Shown here: piece by piece, positions 1 through 7,425 of the stretch
Layout: each line of letters begins with the position of its first letter
Position numbering within the stretch: position 1 is the stretch's first letter
Assembly: GCA_028684735.1 (NCBI GenBank)
Contig: JAQUFI010000044.1
Coordinates: 1 to 11,515 of the forward strand
From: Bacilli bacterium
GTDB taxonomy: Bacteria > Bacillota_I > Bacilli_A > RF39 > UBA660
Direction: 5' to 3'
DNA length: 11,515 bases
Made by a program: the position numbers and the translations under genes
The notes under the pieces: model-generated
Seen by the model: only the letters and a program-made list of their open reading frames with translations
Told to the model about the DNA's origin: nothing
Database searches by the model: none

Positions 1-1510
1 GATCTTCTAGTTGACCTAAACCATAAGCAGTTGTCTTTCCATTCTCCATTGAGACTAAAACTCCTAGTTTTCGTTCTCCTACTTCAACTTTTTCATAAGA
101 ACGATACTCTTTAAAAGAGGCATTCATGATCCCATATCCTTTAGTCATCGTAATAAAGTTTGTTGAAAAGCCAATTAAACCTTTTGAAGATATCGTATAT
201 ACTAATCTAACAAAATTATTATGATTAGTCATACTTTCCATCGTACCATTTCTTAAACCTAATTGTTCAATAACACTACCGACATTTTCTTCAGGAACTT
301 CAATTTGTAATTCCTCATATGGTTCATATAATTCGCCATCGATTTCTTTTAAAATAACTTCTGGCTTAGATACTTGCAATTCAAACCCTTCACGTCTCAT
401 ATTTTCAATTAAAATTGATAAATGAAGTTCTCCTCTACCAGATACTACCCAAGATTCTGCATCATTTGGTCTAACTTTTAAACTAACATCTTTTTCTGTT
501 TCTTTAAATAAACGTTCTTCAATTTTTCTTGCGGTAACTAATTTCCCTTCTTTACCTTCCATTGGACTAGTATTAACTCCAAAGGTCATTTGTAGGGTTG
601 GTTCATCAATATGAATTAAAGGTAATGCTTCTTCCTGTCCAACATTACAAATCGTCTCTCCTATCGCAATATCTGGTAATCCTGATAACGCAATAATATC
701 TCCAGCTTTGGCTTCTTCTAATTCAATCTTTTTTAATCCATAATAACCAAATAATTTATTTACTCTAAATTGTTTGATACTACCATTAGTTCGAACACAC
801 GAAACCATTTGATTAACTTTAATTGAACCTCTTTTTATAACTCCAATCCCAATTCTTCCTACATAATCATTATAATCTAATAAAGCAGGTTGAAATTGTA
901 GTAAACCCTCTTCAACTCTTGGTTCAGGGATATAACTAATAATCATATCCAAGACATAATCCATGGTTTTTTCTTGTGTTTCTAGTTCTGGATGAAGACT
1001 AGATGTTCCATTAATACCCGATGTATAAACAGTTGGGAAATCCAATTGATCGATATCTGCTCCTAATTCAATAAACAAATCGATTACTTCATCGATTACT
1101 TCTTTGGGACGAGCACTAGGTTTATCTATTTTATTGACAACAACAATTGGAATAACCCCTTTTTCTAAGGCTTTTTTTAGGACAAACCTTGTTTGTGGCA
1201 TCGTTCCTTCATAAGCATCAACGACTAATAATACCCCATCAACCATATTCATAATTCTTTCAACTTCGCCACCAAAATCAGAGTGACCAGGAGTATCTAA
1301 GATATTAATATGGTATCCTTTATATTTAATAGCTGTTGTTTTCGCTAAAATAGTAATGCCTCTTTCTCTTTCGATATCATTTGAGTCCATTACTCTATCA
1401 GCTATTTCTTCATTATCTCTAAATGTTCCTGACATTTGTAGTAACTGATCAACTAAAGTTGTTTTTCCATGATCAACATGGGCAATAATTGCAATATTTC
1501 TTGTTTTCAT
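1..1510 (-). CDS. typA: Translational GTPase TypA/BipA (3' end cut by window edge)
   Basis: This is a ribosome-binding GTPase of the EF-G/LepA family that acts in 50S assembly and stress or cold adaptation. I read 503 residues from the ATG at 1510; the family is about 610 long, so roughly the last 100 residues lie outside the window. G1 is AHVDHGKTT (residues 10-18), the switch I GITI is at 51-54, G3 DTPGH at 72-76 and G4 NKID at 126-129. A beta-barrel domain II (about 205-290) follows, then an EF-G III-like domain holding the GRGELHLSILIENMRREG stretch, then a V-like domain. A GGAG ribosome binding site (1518-1521) sits 7 nt before the start. The gene has its own extended -10 promoter and lies behind the terminator of the upstream gene, so it is probably transcribed alone or leads a new unit. 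Motif order and the full-length G domain make the identification secure. Confidence 0.97.
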   Translation of the reverse strand, partial: MKTRNIAIIAHVDHGKTTLVDQLLQMSGTFRDNEEIADRVMDSNDIERERGITILAKTTAIKYKGYHINILDTPGHSDFGGEVERIMNMVDGVLLVVDAYEGTMPQTRFVLKKALEKGVIPIVVVNKIDKPSARPKEVIDEVIDLFIELGADIDQLDFPTVYTSGINGTSSLHPELETQEKTMDYVLDMIISYIPEPRVEEGLLQFQPALLDYNDYVGRIGIGVIKRGSIKVNQMVSCVRTNGSIKQFRVNKLFGYYGLKKIELEEAKAGDIIALSGLPDIAIGETICNVGQEEALPLIHIDEPTLQMTFGVNTSPMEGKEGKLVTARKIEERLFKETEKDVSLKVRPNDAESWVVSGRGELHLSILIENMRREGFELQVSKPEVILKEIDGELYEPYEELQIEVPEENVGSVIEQLGLRNGTMESMTNHNNFVRLVYTISSKGLIGFSTNFITMTKGYGIMNASFKEYRSYEKVEVGERKLGVLVSMENGKTTAYGLGQLED

Positions 1511-1532
1511 TATAACACTCCATAACTGCGCT

Positions 1533-1562
1533 ATTATATCACAAATCTCATAAATAAGTAAA
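1533..1562 (-). promoter_or_regulatory. Vegetative promoter of typA, extended -10
   Basis: On the minus strand TGATATAAT (1541-1533) gives a perfect -10 with the TGN extension. A TTTACT -35 (1562-1557) lies 18 nt upstream and matches TTGACA at 4 of 6 positions. The start codon is 22 nt downstream of the -10. Confidence 0.65.
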
Positions 1563-1579
1563 GACTTTATGATAATTCA

Positions 1580-1613
1580 AAAGAAAAAGGTACTATAAAC
1601 TAGTATACCTTTT
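1580..1613 (-). terminator. Rho-independent terminator of the membrane-anchored unknown gene
   Basis: Read on the minus strand, AAAAGGTA (1613-1606) pairs with TACCTTTT (1592-1585). After a 2-nt bulge, CTA/TAG extends the stem around a short GTTTA loop. The stem runs into TTTTTCTTTT. The TAG stop codon of the gene (1595-1593) lies inside the 3' arm, so termination begins immediately at the end of translation and separates this unit from typA. Confidence 0.7.
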
Positions 1614-2267
1614 GATAATCTCTTGATATTCTTTTTTATGTTCTTTCATTAGTCGTTTATAACTTGAAGAACTTTTCTGATATGTCGCAAAATCATAATA
1701 TCCTCTACTCTTAATTTGAATACTAATAATAAAATCATAGATATTATCGTTTAAATCTTTATAAATACATAAGATCCGATTATCATCTTCAACAATAACA
1801 CCATCTTCTTCCTCAACTAAATTGATAATTCTAGCTTGAACGCTTTTCGTATCAGTAGAGGCAATATCAAAAGTAGTAAATAAACGTTGATTTTTTTCTT
1901 TATTACTAGCTTGCGTTCCATGAACTTGTTTACCAGTATATAAATCATAAAACTTAATATTAGAAGCAACACCATAACCAATATTATTAATAATTAAATT
2001 AACATTGATATCGTTATTTGTTTCTGTAATATCAACATTAACATCAGGAAAAGCTTTCTTATAATTTCGACCAATTGGCGTTAAATGATATTTAAACTTA
2101 TCAATTAATTTAATTGCTTCAATCTTGTTTAAAATAAGATATGGTTTATGATTTTCCCTATTTTCATTTCTAATTCGATTATTTACCGTATAAACAGTTG
2201 CAAAAACAGGGATAACAATCGATAAAATCGTCAACACCATATTTATCCACATTGATATTTCATTCAT
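1593..2267 (-). CDS. Unknown protein with one N-terminal membrane anchor
   Basis: I do not recognise this 224-residue protein as a named family. Residues about 6-28 form one hydrophobic segment, followed by a charged N/R/E stretch and NHKPYLILNKI (39-49). The remainder looks like a soluble beta-rich domain, with NIGYGVASNIKFY at 95-107 resembling the N-x-G-x-G-x-A beta-strand pair seen in many membrane-anchored proteins of unknown role. The C-terminus (about 195-224) is Lys/Glu-rich and probably helical. The ATG at 2267 has an AGGTG ribosome binding site (2276-2272) that overlaps the TAG stop of the NUDIX gene, with only 7 nt between the genes, so the two are very likely translationally coupled. 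A terminator follows directly. The domain probably sits on the cytoplasmic face given the positive charge after the anchor, but this is an inference. Confidence 0.8.
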   Translation of the reverse strand: MNEISMWINMVLTILSIVIPVFATVYTVNNRIRNENRENHKPYLILNKIEAIKLIDKFKYHLTPIGRNYKKAFPDVNVDITETNNDINVNLIINNIGYGVASNIKFYDLYTGKQVHGTQASNKEKNQRLFTTFDIASTDTKSVQARIINLVEEEDGVIVEDDNRILCIYKDLNDNIYDFIISIQIKSRGYYDFATYQKSSSSYKRLMKEHKKEYQEIIKRYTSL

Positions 2268-2274
2268 ATTTCAC

Positions 2275-2709
2275 CTACTTTATATAATTATTTAATATAT
2301 ATTCCATGGTTATTTTAATATCCGGGAAAACATTAATATTTTCTAATTCATTTCTTGAAAACCATCCAATTTCTTTACTTTCACCTGGATCAAATTCTAT
2401 TTCATCTTTAGTTAAAGGCAATCCGGCATAGATAATATCAATATGAATATCACCTAATTTATTACGATTCTTTTGAATACCTAATGGTTTAATAAAATCA
2501 TTTTCCCTAGGAAATCTTTCCCCTAGTAACTTTACTCTAACACCAGTTTCCTCATAAGTTTCTCTTAAAGCTGCCTCCTCAGGAGTCTCATCATCTTCGA
2601 TATGACCACCCGGTTGAACCCACTTATTAAATTTAGGATGTTTAACTAATAAAATCTTTTTCGTCGTAGGATCAACTACAAAAACTGATGCACAAAAATG
2701 TCTTGTCAT
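2275..2709 (-). CDS. NUDIX hydrolase
   Basis: This is a cytoplasmic pyrophosphohydrolase of the NUDIX superfamily. Such enzymes cleave nucleoside diphosphates linked to another moiety, using a metal bound by the NUDIX helix. In numbering from the ATG at 2709, the box Gx5Ex7REx2EExGV spans residues 35-57 with every consensus residue present (G35, E41, R49, E50, E53, E54, G56, V57). The strand before it (VKHPKFNKWVQPGGHIE) is typical of the MutT-like branch. Substrate cannot be read from sequence. I start at the ATG at 2709 because AGGTG (2720-2716) lies 6 nt upstream; the GTG at 2718 is part of that ribosome binding site. The protein is 144 residues, a usual size for a single-domain NUDIX enzyme. 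It is followed after 7 nt by a membrane-anchored protein. Confidence 0.93.
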   Translation of the reverse strand: MTRHFCASVFVVDPTTKKILLVKHPKFNKWVQPGGHIEDDETPEEAALRETYEETGVRVKLLGERFPRENDFIKPLGIQKNRNKLGDIHIDIIYAGLPLTKDEIEFDPGESKEIGWFSRNELENINVFPDIKITMEYILNNYIK

Positions 2710-2726
2710 TCTTCTCACCTATTATA

Positions 2727-2735
2727 AGTATAACA
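2727..2735 (-). promoter_or_regulatory. Candidate extended -10 promoter of the NUDIX gene
   Basis: Just past the T tract of the upstream terminator, the minus strand reads TGTTATACT, an extended -10 with one mismatch. It lies about 18 nt before the ATG at 2709. No convincing -35 exists, as that position lies inside the terminator stem, and the leader would be very short. A second TATAAT overlaps the ribosome binding site and is less likely to be used. Confidence 0.4.
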
Positions 2736-2787
2736 AAAAAAGACATAATTAGAAATGTCTTCTCTTATAAATATGTCTAATTATGTC
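2735..2787 (-). terminator. Rho-independent terminator of the HExxH protein gene
   Basis: On the minus strand GACATAATTAGA (2787-2776) and TCTAATTATGTC (2753-2742) form a perfect 12-bp stem with a 22-nt loop. Seven T residues (2741-2735) follow. The stem begins 3 nt after the TAG stop at 2791. The loop is longer than usual and the stem AT-rich, but the perfect arms, position and T tract make termination the simplest reading. Confidence 0.8.
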
Positions 2788-2790
2788 AAT

Positions 2791-4461
2791 CTATCTTGAT
2801 CTAACTTCATTATTAGGAACTAATAAAGTTTCTCTTTTATTAATAATATTAGACAATAGTTCTTTTTTATTATATCCATCCGTATATCGATTACTAAAAT
2901 ATTTATCACAACCAAACCAATTCATACTACTTAAATATCCTAAAGAACGATGTTCTAAAGCAATATTCTTTTTATTAACGGAATCAATTATTTTAGTTTC
3001 AACAGCACTTCTAACCCTTTTAATATCATTAATATATAACTTATTACAGATATCGACAACATCCTTATCATCTTTTTCAGTAATACTTAAATAGATTAAT
3101 TCATCATATAATTTCATACTATTGTTAAGAGCATTATTTAATATTTTTTGAGCTAATTTAAAATCATCATCACTTATTGTTTCACTATATAATTCATTAT
3201 TTAAACTCTTTATTTCTTCTTTATAATGCTTCTCATCTTTAATTAAGGTTTCAATATCTTTCCGCGTTCCATCCATATTGTATTCTCTTTGAAGGGTCGG
3301 AAACCTCTTTAAATATCCAGGATTATTTTTAATAATTTCATCAGCTTCTTTTTTAGTTGCATCCTCGAAGTATAACATTCGCTTACCATTAAAGTGCATT
3401 CTCGTCTTTTTAAGTTCGATTTCTTTTTCTAATTTTTGATGCATCAAATTTTCTTTTGATTCATATAATTCTGGCGCATACCTTTTTAAAGTCTTTAAAG
3501 ATTGATTAATTCCTTCAATTCTAGCATCCATTTCAATTGCCATACCCGTATAATTACGTTTGTAATACCCTTCATTCTCGTGATAAATAAGATATTCCCT
3601 AGCCCATAATAATTCATCATAGTTTGGATTCTTATTTTGTTTGATTATTTCTTGCTGTTGAACATGACGCATTTCATGAAAACAAGTACTAATAATCTCT
3701 GGTAAAATCTTTTCCTTTTTAATATTCAATTTAGTAAAGCAAATTCCTAATGGATTAATTGAAACAACATATTCATTGTCTTTGTTTTCGAGGTATTTTG
3801 TTTGAACATTTCCTAACACCTTCAAAAAGTTATTTATTTTAACTAATGATTTAGGTTTTAATAAACTAATCTTCTCTTTTTCCATATATAGTTTTAAACT
3901 AGATATATTTAAATCAATATCAATATTCAATTTAGATGCTCTTTGATAAGATAAATAATTAATAACCCAAATTTTTTCAGAAATTGATAATTCCTGTTTT
4001 TCACTCATCAAATAACTAAAATAACGTTCACAAAAATTACTTTCTAAAGGATTGAAATGATCAATAATTTTAATGTTTTCATCAGCATAATTTTTTCTAG
4101 CATCTTTAGCAACATTACCATATTTTATTTTAGCTAAAAATTCATTACATTCTAAACCAATTAAAGGTTTAATTAACTCATTAAAATGCTTTTCATTCAT
4201 CGAAGCCTTAATGATCAAAGGATTAAATAGACATTGAATATTAGATGAATTATTAATCATTGGTTTAATAACTTTTTCAATATATAACATTAAATCTTCT
4301 CGGTATATTGACTCATCTAATGAGTCATAACCCATTTTTTCTTCATCGAGATGATTGAGATTATCCATTAAGGTATAACAAAAATTATTTACTTTTTTTT
4401 GTTCTTCAATAGATAAGTTTTGATAGTTATTAATCGACTTAATAAAATCTTGCCTATTCAT
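2791..4461 (-). CDS. Large unknown cytoplasmic protein with an HExxH zinc-metallopeptidase-like motif
   Basis: This is a 556-residue protein with no signal peptide or membrane segment. I cannot name its family. Residues 258-271 read STCFHEMRHVQQQE, giving HExxH at 262-266 in an amphipathic helix preceded by a hydrophobic segment, as in zincin active sites. Forty-four residues after H266 the sequence IEMDARIEG (309-317) offers an acidic third ligand (E310, with D312 and E316 nearby), a gluzincin-like layout. The N-terminal 250 residues are helical and Lys/Asn/Glu-rich; residues about 335-430 are strongly charged and likely coiled. The C-terminus has an aromatic patch, MNWFGCDKYFSNRYTDGY (513-530). 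The gene has a clear ribosome binding site (GAGAGGTGAT), its own promoter and its own terminator, so it is monocistronic. A peptidase role is an inference from the motif; a catalytically dead zincin or a non-peptidase is possible. Confidence 0.75.
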   Translation of the reverse strand: MNRQDFIKSINNYQNLSIEEQKKVNNFCYTLMDNLNHLDEEKMGYDSLDESIYREDLMLYIEKVIKPMINNSSNIQCLFNPLIIKASMNEKHFNELIKPLIGLECNEFLAKIKYGNVAKDARKNYADENIKIIDHFNPLESNFCERYFSYLMSEKQELSISEKIWVINYLSYQRASKLNIDIDLNISSLKLYMEKEKISLLKPKSLVKINNFLKVLGNVQTKYLENKDNEYVVSINPLGICFTKLNIKKEKILPEIISTCFHEMRHVQQQEIIKQNKNPNYDELLWAREYLIYHENEGYYKRNYTGMAIEMDARIEGINQSLKTLKRYAPELYESKENLMHQKLEKEIELKKTRMHFNGKRMLYFEDATKKEADEIIKNNPGYLKRFPTLQREYNMDGTRKDIETLIKDEKHYKEEIKSLNNELYSETISDDDFKLAQKILNNALNNSMKLYDELIYLSITEKDDKDVVDICNKLYINDIKRVRSAVETKIIDSVNKKNIALEHRSLGYLSSMNWFGCDKYFSNRYTDGYNKKELLSNIINKRETLLVPNNEVRSR

Positions 4462-4478
4462 CCTATCACCTCTCTTAT

Positions 4479-4507
4479 ATTATAACAAAAAATGACATTT
4501 TTTTAAA
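4479..4507 (-). promoter_or_regulatory. Vegetative promoter of the HExxH protein gene
   Basis: TGTTATAAT (4487-4479 on the minus strand) is a perfect extended -10. TTTAAA (4507-4502) lies 17 nt upstream of TATAAT and matches the -35 consensus at 4 of 6 positions. The ATG is 17 nt downstream of the -10, with GAGAGGTG between. The spacer is occupied by an A/T palindrome. Confidence 0.65.
4487..4504 (-). terminator. Weak A/T-only palindrome after the DUF421 gene
   Basis: The minus strand carries AAAAAAT-GTC-ATTTTTT just past the TAA stop at 4510. It could act as a poor terminator of the DUF421 gene, but a stem made only of A:T pairs is weak. It also occupies the spacer of the next promoter, so it could instead be a protein-binding palindrome or chance in AT-rich DNA. 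Confidence 0.3.
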
Positions 4508-4509
4508 GA

Positions 4510-5226
4510 TTATTCTAAAACATTGCTTGGTCCTACAACACTTTTCTCAAAAATAGTTAATTTATTATTAATATCGACAATTCCTAATATGACGTTTTCT
4601 AATTTATATCCTTTTAATTTTAATTCTCTTGATAACCATTTCTCATCTTTATTAATGTTTTTTAAATTTTCGGTCATTATTTTACCATCGATAATGACAT
4701 TCGAACATAAACCCTGTTTTTTTTCTTTTAACTTCATATCTTCAATCGTAACTGGTAGTTTCTTCCCCTTAGGCAAAAAACTTATTTCACCACTCGTTTC
4801 CATAACTGCATATTCAATATCACTGATATTAAAATATCCTGATAATCTAGCTACTTCCAATAAATCATTAATATCAAATTTTATTTTTTTTAAATTATTA
4901 GTCATTATTTTACCTTCTTCAATCACAATTGTTGGTACTCCCATAAAAAAGCGACGTAACATAATACTCTTTATGGTTAAAAAAGAAATTAAATAAGACA
5001 TTAGACCAAAAAGTAATAACGCAACTACCCCATTTATATATTGTGATTCAATATTAATTGTCATCTCAGCTGCAAAGTTACCGATTGATATCCCAATAAC
5101 ATAATCAAATAAAGATAACTCCGAAATTTGTTTTTTACCAACTAATTTTGTAACTAAGAAAAGTGTAGCTAAAGCAATTATTCCACGAAATAAAATATCC
5201 CATATTTCAGTAAAATTAAAATCCAT
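4510..5226 (-). CDS. DUF421 family membrane protein (YetF/YdfS type)
   Basis: This is a 238-residue inner-membrane protein of the DUF421 family, whose Bacillus members include YetF, YdfS and YkjA. The biochemical role is poorly defined; related proteins have been linked to the spore inner membrane. Membrane segments are predicted at about 9-28, 41-58 and 65-86. The signature GKKQISELSLFDYVIG (30-45) connects segments 1 and 2. After residue 92 comes the cytosolic YetF-like domain, including VPTIVIEEGKI (97-107), DLLEVARLSGYFNISDIEYA (121-140) and ISFLPKGKKLPVT (148-160). Length matches the family. The ATG at 5226 has AGGTGAT upstream, but the start region is locked in a hairpin (separate entry). 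It lies 38 nt after the TagO/WecA-type gene. Given nearby sporulation genes a spore-membrane role is conceivable, though not shown. Confidence 0.9.
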   Translation of the reverse strand: MDFNFTEIWDILFRGIIALATLFLVTKLVGKKQISELSLFDYVIGISIGNFAAEMTINIESQYINGVVALLLFGLMSYLISFLTIKSIMLRRFFMGVPTIVIEEGKIMTNNLKKIKFDINDLLEVARLSGYFNISDIEYAVMETSGEISFLPKGKKLPVTIEDMKLKEKKQGLCSNVIIDGKIMTENLKNINKDEKWLSRELKLKGYKLENVILGIVDINNKLTIFEKSVVGPSNVLE

Positions 5227-5253
5227 AATATCACCTATAGATATTATGGATTT
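5219..5253 (-). promoter_or_regulatory. Perfect 14-bp hairpin enclosing the DUF421 start codon
   Basis: On the minus strand AAATCCATAATATC (5253-5240) and GATATTATGGATTT (5232-5219) pair perfectly around a 7-nt TATAGGT loop. The ATG (5226-5224) lies inside the 3' arm, while AGGT of the ribosome binding site is in the loop. TAATTTT follows the stem. The hairpin could end transcription of the upstream TagO/WecA-type gene (stop at 5265), or hide the DUF421 start codon in the mRNA. Both are compatible with the sequence. Confidence 0.6.
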
Positions 5254-5264
5254 ATATAGTTAAA

Positions 5265-6338
5265 TTATTTCTTTTTAAACATAAATTTTTCGAAAAACTT
5301 AGGTTTTTTACCATTAAACTCATATACAACATTCGTCTTAGCTACAAAGAAAATCACAATAATAATTAAGATACTATAGATAATATAACCTAATACACGA
5401 TCTTTTAAGAAAAAGACAATTGATGCGGTCGCAAATAGTAAATTAATAAAGTAAATAATTAAGACAGTTTGCTTTTGTGTAAAATTACGTTTTAATAGTT
5501 GATGATGAATATGAAACTTGTCAGGAGATGAAATGCTTTCTCCTTTTAATAGTCTCCTAATAATAGCAAACATCGTATCTAAAATAGGAATAGCTAAAAT
5601 AAGCAAGGGAATGATTAATGAAGTCATGGTGATATTTTTAAATCCAAGTAAAGCAATAACTGCAATAATAAATCCTAGAAACATCGATCCTGAATCACCC
5701 ATAAAGATAGATGCTGGGGGAAAATTATGAAGCAAAAAGCCTAGCGTAGATCCTAGCATAACAAAGGTTAAAACTAAATCTAAACCCGCATTCCCATTAA
5801 ACATAGCAATAACTCCAATGGTTAGAAAGTAAATAGCGCTGATTCCAGCTGCTAACCCATCTAATCCGTCGATCAAATTCATACAATTAATACAACCTAA
5901 AATAAAGAAGATGGTTAAAGGATAAGATAGAAATCCAAATTCTAAATATATCCCAAAAGCACTGACATCCTTTAATAAAATGTTCCCATAAAAGACAATA
6001 ATCAAAGCTGAAATAAGTTGTCCAAAAAATTTCGTACTAGCTTTTAATGGCTTAATATCATCGACAACTCCTGTTAAAACAATTATAAAACTACCAATTA
6101 AAATCGAATTCATAATCGCACTGGGAGTTCCATAGATCATATAACCAAATAAAAATCCAAAGAAAATTCCTAATCCACCTAGTCTAGGCATTGGTACTTT
6201 ATGAATTTTTCGTTCATTTGGTAAATCTACAGCTGAAATATGAATTGCGATTTTACGAATAAATGGTATCAATGCTGCTACTAAAATAAAAGTAGATAAG
6301 ACCATTGATACTATTTTTATAATTTCATCTTGCGTCAT
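5265..6338 (-). CDS. tagO: Polyprenyl-phosphate HexNAc-1-phosphate transferase (TagO/WecA type)
   Basis: This integral membrane enzyme of the MraY/WecA family transfers a sugar-1-phosphate, usually GlcNAc-1-P, from a UDP-sugar to undecaprenyl phosphate. That is the first step of wall teichoic acid or other surface glycan synthesis. In numbering from the ATG at 6338 it is 357 residues, like B. subtilis TagO. About ten hydrophobic segments alternate with the family motifs: DLPNERKIHKVPMPRLGGLG (38-57), VVDDIKPL (91-98) with the Asp pair, NLIDGLDGLA (154-163), FPPASIFMGDSGSMFLG (206-222) and HIHH (276-279). The early PNERKIHxxPxPRLGG block separates it from MraY proper. I start at 6338 because GGTGGTG lies 6 nt upstream; an in-frame TTG at 6371 would run through the promoter's -10. 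It follows mbl but has its own promoter and is separated by a terminator. Confidence 0.93.
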   Translation of the reverse strand: MTQDEIIKIVSMVLSTFILVAALIPFIRKIAIHISAVDLPNERKIHKVPMPRLGGLGIFFGFLFGYMIYGTPSAIMNSILIGSFIIVLTGVVDDIKPLKASTKFFGQLISALIIVFYGNILLKDVSAFGIYLEFGFLSYPLTIFFILGCINCMNLIDGLDGLAAGISAIYFLTIGVIAMFNGNAGLDLVLTFVMLGSTLGFLLHNFPPASIFMGDSGSMFLGFIIAVIALLGFKNITMTSLIIPLLILAIPILDTMFAIIRRLLKGESISSPDKFHIHHQLLKRNFTQKQTVLIIYFINLLFATASIVFFLKDRVLGYIIYSILIIIVIFFVAKTNVVYEFNGKKPKFFEKFMFKKK

Positions 6339-6354
6339 TTTTATCACCACCATC

Positions 6355-6363
6355 ATTATAACA
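6355..6363 (-). promoter_or_regulatory. Extended -10 promoter of the TagO/WecA-type gene
   Basis: The minus strand reads TGTTATAAT, a perfect extended -10, 16 nt before the chosen ATG. The best -35 (TGTAAA, 18 nt upstream) is poor, which is tolerated with an extended -10. Its location just past the mbl terminator supports it. Confidence 0.6.
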
Positions 6364-6387
6364 TAATTCAACTATTTTTTTACACAT

Positions 6388-6413
6388 AAAAAATTAACTA
6401 AAAAGTTAATTTT
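6388..6413 (-). terminator. Rho-independent terminator of mbl
   Basis: AAAATTAAC (6413-6405) and GTTAATTTT (6398-6390) form a perfect 9-bp stem with a TTTTTA loop, ending in six T residues. The stem begins within the TAA stop codon of mbl. It separates the sporulation/cell-shape block from the TagO/WecA-type gene. Confidence 0.8.
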
Positions 6414-7401
6414 ATTTATCGATTAAATGCAAATTTTCAAGTAAAATACCTGTACCTTCAACCACACAGGTTAATGGACTCTCAGCAATAAAGACAGGTA
6501 CTTTTAACTCATGTGATAGTAATTGATCAAAGCCATCGATCAAAGCACCACCACCAGTTACAACTATTCCTTTATCAATAATATCTGCTGATAATTCAGG
6601 TGGTGTTTGTTCTAAAACACTCTTTGTATTTTGAACAATCACATAAATACTTTCTCTTAAAGCTTCTTCAACTTCATCAGAACAAATGGTTATAGTATGA
6701 GGTAATCCCGTAACTAAGTCACGACCCCTGACTTCCATTTTTTCATTTCGAGAACCAGGAAAAACTGTACCAATCGTAAACTTTATTTCTTCAGCTGTAC
6801 GTTCCCCAATAAGTAATTTATATTTATCTTTGATATATTTCATAATATCATTATCAAACACATTACCTGCTACTTTAATTGAAGTATTAGTAACAATATC
6901 ACCTAGAGATAGGATTGCTACATCAGTTGTTCCACCACCAATATCAATAACCATATTACCACTTGGTTTAGATATATCCAAACCAGCTCCAATTGCTGCA
7001 ACCTTAGGTTCATCTTCTAAAAATACTTTTTTAGCACCTGTTCTTTCAGCTGCTTCTTTAATTGCATTTTTTTCAACTTGGGTAATATTAGATGGACAAC
7101 AAATTAAAATACGTGGACGTGAAAAAAGTTTTTTTCCATTAACTTTTCTAATAAAGTGATTAAGCATTATTTCTGTTATTTCAAAATCAGCTATGACTCC
7201 ATCTTTCATTGGTCGAATTGCTTTAACACGCCCAGGTGTTCTTCCTAACATGTCCCTAGCTTCCGAACCAACTGCTAGTGCTCTTTTCGTTTCTGAATCA
7301 ATTGCAACCACACTTGGTTCATTTAAGACAATCCCTTGCCCTTTTATATGAATAAGAACATTAGCTGTTCCTAAATCAATTCCAATATCTTTTGCAAACA
7401 C
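6412..7401 (-). CDS. mbl: MreB-like actin homologue Mbl
   Basis: This is a cytoskeletal ATPase that forms membrane-associated filaments guiding side-wall peptidoglycan synthesis. The 329-residue protein has all actin-fold motifs: phosphate 1 DIGIDLGTANVLIH (5-18), the connecting LEDEPKVAAIGAG (128-140), phosphate 2 VIDIGGGTTDVAILS (151-165) and adenosine motif GIVVTGGGALIDG (278-290). LICCPSNIT (99-107) and KYKLLIGERTAEEIK (193-207) are also MreB-family hallmarks. I call it Mbl rather than MreB or MreBH because of the close match along its length to B. subtilis Mbl and its place directly after spoIIID, as in that species. It starts with GTG at 7401: the MFAKDIGIDLG N-terminus is conserved, and upstream ATGs hit stops within a few codons. 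The ribosome binding site is GAGAGTGAT. An extended -10 promoter in the 54-nt gap suggests expression independent of spoIIID. Confidence 0.95.
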   Translation of the reverse strand: MFAKDIGIDLGTANVLIHIKGQGIVLNEPSVVAIDSETKRALAVGSEARDMLGRTPGRVKAIRPMKDGVIADFEITEIMLNHFIRKVNGKKLFSRPRILICCPSNITQVEKNAIKEAAERTGAKKVFLEDEPKVAAIGAGLDISKPSGNMVIDIGGGTTDVAILSLGDIVTNTSIKVAGNVFDNDIMKYIKDKYKLLIGERTAEEIKFTIGTVFPGSRNEKMEVRGRDLVTGLPHTITICSDEVEEALRESIYVIVQNTKSVLEQTPPELSADIIDKGIVVTGGGALIDGFDQLLSHELKVPVFIAESPLTCVVEGTGILLENLHLIDK

Positions 7402-7425
7402 TATATCACTCTCATTTCTCCATTT

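Noticed and set aside
2710..2718. GTG start at 2718 for NUDIX (and GTG at 11244 for the ATP-grasp enzyme)
   Set aside because: In both cases the GTG is part of the AGGTG Shine-Dalgarno sequence, and an in-frame ATG follows 6 nt later.
2783..3094. Plus-strand open frame opposite the HExxH gene, and similar ones at 4523-4996, 5518-5730, 6830-7159 and 11201-11401
   Set aside because: They lie antisense to well-supported genes, give low-complexity hydrophobic products with no recognisable family, and have no fitting ribosome binding site or promoter.
6339..6371. TTG start at 6371 for the TagO/WecA-type protein
   Set aside because: The extra 11 codons would translate the extended -10 and the GGTGGTG ribosome binding site; the ATG at 6338 has proper spacing and gives the usual family length.
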